Shown here: positions 55,950-64,000 of the stretch, in pieces | Position numbering within the stretch: position 1 is the stretch's first letter | Layout of the letters: each line of letters starts with the position of its first letter | Assembly (NCBI RefSeq): GCF_011386835.1 | Contig: NC_088791.1 | Span: 9,176,998-9,240,997 of the forward strand | DNA from: Chrysemys picta bellii | Taxonomy: Eukaryota > Chordata > Testudines > Emydidae | DNA: 64,000 nt | Reading direction: 5' to 3' | The notes under the pieces: model-generated | What the model was told of the DNA's origin: nothing | Seen by the model: only the letters and a program-made list of their open reading frames with translations | The model's database searches: none | Translations under genes and position numbers: made by a program

Positions 55950-56945
55950 ATAGAATCATAGAATATCAAGGTTGGAACGGACCTCAGGAGGTCATCTAGT
56001 CCAACCCCCTGCTCAAAGCAGGACCAATTCCCAACTAAATCATCCCAGCCAGGGCTTTGTCAAGCCTGACCTTAAAAACCTCTAAGGAAGGAGATTCCAC
56101 CACCTCCCTAGGTAACCCATTCCAGTGCTTCACCACCCTCCTAGTGAAAAGATTTTTCCTAACATGCAACCTAAACTTCCTCCACTGCAACTTGAGACCA
56201 TTACTCCTTGTTCTGTCATCTGCTACCACTGAGAACAGTCTAGATCCATCCTCTTTGGAACCCCCTTTCAGGTAGCTGAAAGCAGCTATCAAATCCCCCC
56301 TCATTCTTCTCTTCTGCAGACTAAACAATCCCAGTTCCCTCAGCCTCTCCTCATAAATCATGTGCTCCAGACCCCTAATCATTTCTGCTGCTCTCCGCTG
56401 GACTCTTTCCAATTTTTCCACATCCTTCTTGTAGCGTGGGGCCCAAAACTGGACACAGAACTCCAGATGAGGCCTCACCAATGCCAAATAGAGGGGAATG
56501 ATCACGTCCCTCGATCTGCTGGCAATGCCCCTACTTATGCAACCCAAAATGCCGTTAGCCTTCTTGGCAACAAGGGCACACTGTTGACTCATATCCAGCT
56601 TCTTGTCCACCATAACCCCTAGGTCCTTTTCTGCAGAACTGCTGCCTAGCCATTCGGTCCCTAGTCTGTAGCAGTGCATGGGATTCTTCCGTCCTAAGTG
56701 CAGGACTCTGCACTTGTCCTTGTTGAACCTCATCAGATTTCTTTTGGCCCAATCCTCTAATTTGTCTAGGTCCCTCTGTATCCTATCCCTACCCTCCAGC
56801 ATATCTACCACTCCTCCCAGTTTCGTGTCTTCGCAAACTTGCTGAGGGTGCAGTCCACGCCATCCTCCAGATCATTAATGAAGATATTGAACAAAACCAG
56901 CCCCAGGACCGACCCTTGGGGCACTCCGCTTGATGCTATATAATA
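55950..56945 (-). mobile_element. CR1 LINE, RT C-terminal part and 3' end; best-preserved CR1 in window
   Basis: The minus strand has a 258-codon open frame (56811-56035) with [74 protein letters not shown] and [13 protein letters not shown]. Upstream, [22 protein letters not shown] is still readable, but the catalytic FADD codons are damaged by a small deletion near 56825-56840 (AAGTTTGCGAAGACACGAAA). The 3' end is the standard tail, ending AATATTCATAGAATCATAGA on the plus strand. It is truncated at the 5' end. Confidence 0.92.
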
Positions 56946-59055
56946 TGTCAATCACTAGTGGACATAAGCCCAATTACTACCAAAGAGTAAATGGTGCTGC
57001 TAGTAATGATTATTTATACTTAATATATGTATCCTTTCTCCAATTATACAGCTATTGATTCCTAAAAATGTGCACATAAAAAGGAGACCAAAATAATTAA
57101 GGACCTCAAATGGGACTTCAGTGGGAGCTGTGCATGTTTAGCACTTTAAAAAAAAAAAAACGTATTCAAAGCTTCACACTCAGAAGGAGGTTTGAAACAA
57201 GTTATTTTACTTGTGGAATAGGAGACTAGCAATTAGTACAGAGCCCCCAAATTCTCCGCTCTGGCTCAGGAAACAGTATTTAACTGCAATTCTGCAATGA
57301 ATTTTTGGGAGATGCTAGATCATAGAAGTTGCCTAATTGATGTTCAGAGCTCAACTGTGCAATTTTAGACTGATGTAAACAGTTGAATAAAACATCCACT
57401 TCTTGAAAAAAAAAAAAAAAAAAGAAGAAGTCTAACTTCATACAAACATGAGCTGTCATAAAATACCTTTGCATCTTGCTCATACTATTGGGAAAAAGCT
57501 GCCATTTTTATATTAATAATTCTTTCCAGAATTAATCAGTCATTGTACATTAGAACCAGCAGCTGGAGTGTTTTGAGTGATAATGAAACCTGTAACAAGC
57601 CATCTTCAGCCATCTTTTCCAAACAATAAGGGAATTAAAATTTCAATTTAAATGCAGGGTTTGAAACACGCTTCAGTGGCAAAATTACTTCAATTAATGT
57701 GAGTGGAATACAAAGAACAGACTGCAGAAATGTGATGCAGCAACCAGAAATTATGCCATTAATGTGCTTGCATCAACCCAACACAAAGGCTGCAAAGGTC
57801 TAATTTAGACTGTACATATCACAAAGCTACAGGCAACAATATTAATCAGCGCTCCAATTTCAATGCAAGGGATACAAGCGCCTTGTCAGATCACTTTAGG
57901 CTTTTTATAAACCAACAGCAGCTGTTTACCTTGAGGAGGGAAACAAAAGGACAAGCACATCTATAAACATTCTGCATCCCTGACAGTTTAATAATTATTT
58001 TATACAATATTCAGATCATATAAAGAGAGAAAGGTATTATCCTGCAGCCAGCACATGATTATAACATCACATTGACAAACAGGAAGAATTAAAAGAAGAT
58101 GGCAAAAGCCAATGAGCCCTCACCAATTTTTGTCTGTTAAAACAGTCAGGATGCAGATAAGTTATTGTGTTTACATATTATAGCTGCACTTGTCTTGAAA
58201 TGGGAATTGAAAAGTACTGATGAAAGTATTAATACGTTAATACAGTTTTTATTGTAGTTTTCCCTGCATTTCTTGGTTTAAAAGCTAAATGGTAACCCCT
58301 TACAGCAACGTACCTTGATGAATCACAACAGATAACCTTAGCCGAAGAACCAACATGGTACTGTCTAGCAGCCTGAGCACAAAGAGCAGGCACGAACACT
58401 CACTTCCCTTACGACCTTGTGCAAGTCTCAGCTATGTGTACCTTTGTTTCCCATCTATGAAACTGGGGTGACGCTAACTAACAGAGGAGTCAAAGGATTA
58501 GTCAATATTTGCAAAGCACTTGGAAGACAAAGCATTACTTATTCATTTCCTATAGCAATAGAATCAGAACTCGGCACAGGCTGGAAATGGGACTGTTCTT
58601 CTCCGGAAGAACACCACTCTCACAAAGTCAGGGTATGGTCCTCTGTGCAACCATTCTTTAAAGACCAACAAACTAGCTCTTTAACAGGTTTAACTAGGTC
58701 AAAACAGAAAAGGGGGGGGGGGGAACAGGTTAACAATAATGAGTTTAAACTGTCCTAATATTAAACCACAGGGTATCAACCATTAACTCTTTCTTCACTG
58801 AGCATTGCCTATTTATTCCACTTTCTTAACCAGTTTTTGTTGAATACAAGAGAATACGTCTCACCCCAGATAACGTATTTCCTCCATCAAGGACTTTGAC
58901 AAAAAATACCTCAAAATCTAAGTAAATCCTAGCCATCCCTGCTCTTCTAGTTGTGGCTCTATTAATACCTTCCAAGAATTATAACAGGCTTGACTTAATA
59001 TTTTATATAGTACCAGAAATGTCCATAGTGCTTTACAAAACAGATTCATGACCTG
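56946..59055. other. EXOC4 intron with one MIR-like fragment
   Basis: An A run is at about 57403-57421, a MIR-like segment at about 58405-58525 (TTTGTTTCCCATCTATGAAA) and a G run at about 58711-58722. The rest is unassigned AT-rich sequence. Confidence 0.4.
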
Positions 59056-59059
59056 CCCC

Positions 59060-61130
59060 AAACAACTTACAATAAGGCAGACAAGAGACAGGACAATAGT
59101 TCAAATAAGGGAAAGAAGGATGAGGAGAACAAGGCTGAAAAAGGGTTCCAGGAAGAAAAGCTTTTTAAGGAGGGAGGACAGAGACAGATGACTGGCAGAC
59201 AAGATGTAGAGGGTGGCATGAAAGGAAGCACAAAGGCAAGAGTGCAACGAGTTGAAGAAAACCAGCCACGAGAGGATTGGAAGGAGTGTAATGAGTCAGA
59301 AAGGAAGGAAGGGATGGAGTTGTACAATATGGAGTAGTACCCGGGGGAAGAATTATGTATGTCATTAAAGGCCAACATGAGGAGCTTGAGTTTGAGGCCA
59401 AGAGTAACAGGAAGCCTGAAAAGAGATTTTTTGAGAGGTGAGAAATGAAGACAACTTTAGCCAGCCACTTTTTGGATAGTACAGAGAAGAGGAACCAGAA
59501 AAAATGAATTCAAGAGTGAGTTTTGGCAGTGGGGAAAAGTGAAGAAAGGACAGGCAATACTGAAGAGGAAGAAGCAACAGGAATTTGAGAAGTGATGGAT
59601 TACAAGGTGGGAAAGAGAAGAGTCAAAGGTAACACTAAGGTTGTGATCCTGGGAGACAGGAAGGATAACCGAGTTGACGATGATATTAAAGAAGGGAAGT
59701 GAAGGAGAAGATTTCAAGAAACAACATAATTCTGTGGAGGAATCAAGAACAATATGAACAGAGAAAACTCCCACCCCTTGCAGAAGATTACTAGTGTCAT
59801 TGGTAAAGAAAGAGTAGTTTTGGTAGGGGGTGGAATCTAGATTGGTCATGAAGTCTAGGCACCATGCCCTAGGTTTTTGGAAACAGGAAGGGAGAGAAAT
59901 AGGACAGTAATTGGAGGAGTGGGTGTGGGTGAAGGGAGGCTTCCTCATGACTGAGGATGAAAGGTGTGCTTAAAGCAGATGAAAATGAGCCCCAGGAGAA
60001 AGAGCACTTAAATAAAAGGGATGGAGAAAGAGCAGAGAATTACAGGAGGTGGGAAGAAATGGGAACAAGGGCACAGAGGAATTAGAGGGAAATAGTAGAA
60101 GAGAGAGTTGAGTTGTGAAGCAAGAAGCCTCTCCTCCTCTGTGATGAATGAGAAAGCAGAGGCCTGCCAGTTGAAGAAAGGAGAATGGGAGAGAGAATGG
60201 GAGAGGGAGGAGGCAAATTCTTGCTGGCAAGATTCAATTTTCTTTTTTTCTAAAAAAGCTGGCGAAATCTCAGCAGAGAAGGAGGTGGAGGCAGATGACT
60301 GAAAAGGTAGTTACAAGAAGAGGATTAGTCTGGAAAGAAGAATTAGTCTGAAGAAGAGAAGACAGAGGAGAGAAGAGAAAACTGAGAGGAGACATGATAA
60401 CAGTTTTCAAGTACATAAAAGGTTGTTGCAAGGAGGAGGGAGAAAAATTGTTCTTAACCTCTGAGGATAGGACAAGAACCAATGGGCTTAAATTACAGCA
60501 AGGGAGATTTAAGTTGGACATTAGGAAAAATTTGCTGTCAGGGTGGTTAAGCACTGGAATAAATTGCCTTGGGAGGTTGTGGAATCTCCATCACTGGAGA
60601 TTTTTAAGAGCAGATTCGACAAACTTCTGTCAGGAATGGCCTAGATAATACTTAGTCCTGCCAGGAGAGCAGGGGACTGAACTAGATGACCTCTTGAGGT
60701 CCCTTCCAGTCCTATGGTTCTAGAAGAGTGAAAGGTAGAGGAGAGATGGCCAGGGTGATAGCACAAGAGCAGTGAGGGAGGAGATGTAAGGGAAAGGAAA
60801 CAGATGGAGCTCAGAGAAGGATCGTACAGTGGAGGAAGTCACCAGTGAGAATAAGAACCAAGGTCATGAATGCAGTAGGAAACCCAGCATGGCAAGGGGC
60901 ACAGACACAGAAGAAAGGAAAGGAATCAATGAAGTGCAAAGAAGAAGGTTGCTTCAAAAAACCATGGACAAAAGAAAGACAAGGGGAGGAAGGGAGATTA
61001 GCGACCCAGAGTCCACTTCAGAAAAGGCTGAGGGAAGCAATGAAGCCAAAGAGGTTGACAGGCTGAAGTTCAAGCACAGAGTAAGTGACAGAACAGGGTA
61101 AAAGAGAATAATAGTGCAGGAGAAGAGCAA
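59060..61130. repeat. Purine-rich block, probably an unclassified old repeat, interrupted by CR1
   Basis: For about 2 kb the plus strand is strongly purine-rich (GGAGAA, AAGAAGG, GGAGAGA motifs). The base skew generates serine/phenylalanine-rich frames on the minus strand and lysine/glutamate-rich frames on the plus strand. A CR1 end occupies about 60335-60725, and the same skew continues on both sides of it. I could not identify the family. Confidence 0.4.
60335..60725 (+). mobile_element. CR1 LINE 3' end nested in the purine-rich block
   Basis: Translated pieces include MITVFKYIKGCCKEEGEKLF, EDRTRTNGLKLQQGRFKLDI and RKNLLSGWLSTGINCL. The tail is GACTGAACTAGATGACCTCT, TGAGGTCCCTTCCAGTCCTA. 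It matches the end of the 55950-56945 element in opposite orientation. Confidence 0.88.
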
Positions 61131-61226
61131 GCAGGAGGCACACAGAGAAAGATCTATTTACCTAGAGAGCTGAATTAGCTGACTCTAATGTACAGGTGAC
61201 CATCAATGTTAGGTATCACATCTTAC

Positions 61227-61421
61227 CAGCATGTCAGTTGCATTGAGGTAGTGCTTGCTGGCCATGCACTGTTCCAGCTTCTGGGGCACTTGCTTGATGT
61301 TCTCAATCTCATCCAGCAAATTCAGGACATGCTTGTGCTCAATTCCTTCTATCCACAACTTGCGCAGCTCATCCCGTTTGCAGTGCAGCAGCATCTTGCA
61401 TGACAGGAGATTTTCCTTCAC
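61227..61421 (-). CDS. EXOC4: EXOC4 internal coding exon, first in window
   Basis: The exon encodes [40 protein letters not shown] and [20 protein letters not shown], then ATDML. It is nearly identical to mammalian Sec8 (about residues 93-157) in the N-terminal Sec8 helical domain that packs into the exocyst core. The acceptor ends TTGCCTTGTAG and the donor is GTAAGA. Length is 195 nt, exactly 65 codons, in phase at both ends. The conserved ending ML is followed by V at the start of the 35926 exon after a 25.3-kb intron. The starting methionine and first ~92 residues are off the right edge. Confidence 0.97.
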
Positions 61422-64000
61422 CTACAAGGCAACATGTTGAAGATGAGGTCAGTCTAATGCCCTTTCTCTTGGAGCCTGCCATATGGTCAGCACTTCCCCT
61501 AACTCACTCATTTTAACAGGAGTTTCAAATGGCAATAATCAAATCCACATTTTTTTTAAAACCAGCCTATTATTCCTCTGTAGCACAGGGGAATCATATA
61601 ATCACCCTAAATAATGACAGCAACCATAGGGGAAATGAAGTGAAACTAGGTGCTGGGGCTTAATTCAAGTCTTGTGCTATTAGCGTATGCTTTACTGGAA
61701 TAGCCTTAATGGGATTCTACACATGTTCATCTTAACACCAGGACTAAAGAGTTACTTGCAGCTGTTTCCAACATTTATTCAGCATTTAGGCATGAAACAG
61801 GAAGCCAATTGTTTAGTGTAAGTAAATAAATAGCTACTATTTTGTTCCTCTGTAAACATTTTCTGTCTGCCTATTAAATTCTTGTGGCATCTCTCCCTCC
61901 TCCCTCCTCTTTTCTAGTTGTTTCTTCATTTTATGAAAGTGGACTATAAAGGAGGATCCCTGTTAACTCAGTAGCTCAGGTGTGACATTAAACCAGAAAG
62001 GGTTAAGCAACTAGCAGGCTAAATGACCCAAATTCAATCTTTAAAGACATATTAGAAAAGTATATAGATGGTAATTAGGACTATTTCTTATAAATAGCTA
62101 ACATAGCCATAGACTTGAGGTTTGAAATGTGAACCTGTACTGTTAGAGAATTAGAGTTAATATGGATTGTATGTGTTTACTTATATCTTGTTAGATGTTA
62201 ACCATGTAAACAGACGGTTCCTGTCAGTTACTATATCCATTGATTCAGAGATCAAAAGGGAATATTAACATTTAGATGAAACTAGAGTGTAATAATTTCG
62301 TTGTCTATATTTCTCTTTGAAGTTTGTAGTAAACTGTCTATGAACTGCTTAATGGATAATTACCTTATGCTGATGAATGCAACTAGTTACCTGTGTATAC
62401 ACAGGAAATAGGTGATTCTACTTCAAAGCCACAATGCTGTACCCAAGGAATGCCTGCTGTCAAGAGGCTGCCGGGGATCTATGAAAAGAACTCTTGTGTC
62501 TTGGGCCTGTTACCTCAGATCTACTTAAGCTTCATCAGGGGAAGTTTGAGTCGCAAGACTGAGGTCCCCAGCTCCAGACTGGGTCACCCTGATATTGGAT
62601 ATTGAACTATGACCTATGGAACTAATTCTGAAAGAACTTTTTGCAACTCTGAAGCTCACCATCTCTCCCATGAACTGACCTAAGAACTTTATTCGTATCT
62701 GTAAGTATATAATGATCTTTTAACCAATACAGACTCTCTCTTAGCCAATTGGGTAAGATCTGAAGTATTCATTAAGTTGGAGGGTAATGTGTCCAAATTT
62801 TTGGGATTGATAGAACTTTTTATATGATGAACAAGATTTTCAATAATCCTCATCGTCTTTGATGTGGCTGTCTGGGTGGGAGCACAACGCTGGGTTGCTT
62901 TAAGGGAACTGTATTTCTGGCTTCTGAGTACTCAGTAAGGTATTGTAGAAGCTGTTTTGTTGCTGGATTGGTAAATCTAAGTATTAGAAATAACCTCCAA
63001 TTTTGGGGATTGTCTGCCCCATTCTTTGCAGTTTGCCCTGATTGAGCAATCTCAGCATGGCCCCCCCCTAAAACCCTGGTCACATCAAGTGACACCAGAT
63101 TTGTTAGCAAGAGATGGAGTTTATCTAACGAGATGTCTGAAAGAATGTCAAAATGGATTGTAAGTAGGATAAAATTCAGCTCAGCATCTACATTACACAT
63201 CATGACACTATAACACACAGAAAAAACAGTGCAATGCCTGCCATTCACTTTGTTTTAAAATCTCAAGCCATCTCTTGCAGATTGTCAGAGAAGTTCTTGC
63301 TTTTCTATCACATTCCTATTGACAGGAATCAGGAACATCTCTGAACTTTAGTCCCAGGCCAGAACTACTAATCTCACCCTGTTTTCAAGTCTGCCAACTT
63401 TCCTAGTTCCTGGGATAAGGTCAGTACAACCCAATTTTGCTTGCATGCCATAAATGGATAATCATTTAAGTGCCTTAAAATCAGTAAGCAATTAACCACC
63501 ACTTCTCACACAGCATTTACGCCAGTTATCTGGTTTCAGTGATAAACTATGAATATTTAGGGCCCAAGCCTTTCTTAGGCAGAACTCTAGCATCACTGAA
63601 TTACAAATGCAGAGAGGCCCTTGGATTTATTTTCAAGTAACAGAGTCTTTAAGGCCCTACAACAATGCTTCAGCTGCACCTTTTTCCCTTCTATCCTCCT
63701 TTGGATGAAGCGATGAGACTTCCTGAAAACATACAGATGGACCAAAAGAAAGACAACAGCTAATAGAGTCAATTAACATACAACAGCACCATGCTCTGAA
63801 GTGTACATATTAAAGTCCCGCTTCAAAGATAAAGTTCTAGATGGCACAGGACCCAACAGACTCTCCTTCAAATATCTTCAGACACTGGGAAAACCTCAAC
63901 AATTTTGTGCTCCATAACTTGTCTCAATAGCAGAGAAAAACTGAATGCCATACACAGCACTTGTTGGGCACAGGCCCTGTTGCGTATCCTAGGGCTTGTC
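61422..64000. other. EXOC4 intron upstream of the 61421 exon; possible LTR-like repeat
   Basis: About 62130-62760 may be an LTR-type interspersed repeat. It includes GTACTGTTAGAGAATTAGAG, TCTTGTTAGATGTTAACCAT and ATTCGTATCTGTAAGTATAT, and reminds me of repeats in other turtle sequence. I found no target duplication. The rest is unassigned; the 132-codon minus-strand frame at 62850-63248 has no family I recognise. Confidence 0.35.

Noticed and set aside
59067..60230. Several serine/phenylalanine-rich minus-strand frames
   Set aside because: Explained by strong purine skew on the plus strand.
62850..63248. 132-codon minus-strand frame
   Set aside because: No recognised family, no splice-bounded conserved segment, and it lies in intron sequence.

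Overview
This is vertebrate nuclear DNA, most probably from a hidden-necked (cryptodiran) turtle. It is AT-rich intron sequence packed with CR1-type LINE fragments, L2 and MIR remnants, tRNA-derived SINEs with CR1-like tails, and many hAT-type non-autonomous DNA elements. The species call is an inference from this repeat mix. No prokaryotic genes, rRNA genes, functional tRNA genes or CRISPR arrays were seen.

The only host gene I can support is EXOC4 (exocyst subunit Sec8), on the minus strand across most of the window. Five internal coding exons are recognisable, in transcript order 61421-61227, 35926-35742, 33236-33127, 16866-16623 and 6520-6343. Their reading phases join without a break: 912 nt, 304 codons, roughly residues 93-396 of the vertebrate protein. 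The first exons lie beyond the right edge and the later exons beyond the left edge. Everything else lies within EXOC4 introns, including the intron running off each edge.

The most notable intronic cargo is at about 9.07-13.0 kb. An intronless, nearly intact transposase-like ORF (10345-12056, plus strand) is interrupted only by a 20-bp tandem duplication that shifts the frame near its start. Upstream are four exact copies of TGATGCAAT within 81 bp. The ORF sits inside a 3.9-kb frame with CAGGGTGGAT / ATCCATCCTG ends and a degenerate 8-bp target-site duplication.

Layout of the rest: a hAT-like element with a GC-rich minisatellite core (1.3-2.2 kb); a GC-rich repeat (8.3-9.0 kb); SINEs at 16.2, 27.8 and 29.8 kb, the last nested in an L2; CR1 blocks at 19.7-20.3, 21.8-23.7, 39.5-40.5, 42.1-43.5, 47.2-47.6, 55.3-55.6, 55.9-56.9 and 60.3-60.7 kb; three copies of a ~300-bp hAT MITE with target duplications (25.4, 39.2, 50.8 kb); a MIR split by a 688-bp TG...CA insertion (32.3-33.1 kb); a hAT element carrying a nested LINE tail (44.6-45.2 kb); a CpG-rich minisatellite repeat headed by a 79-nt near-perfect palindrome (48.1-49.1 kb); and a TA-flanked palindromic MITE (50.0-50.2 kb). 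The remaining intron stretches show nothing I can name.
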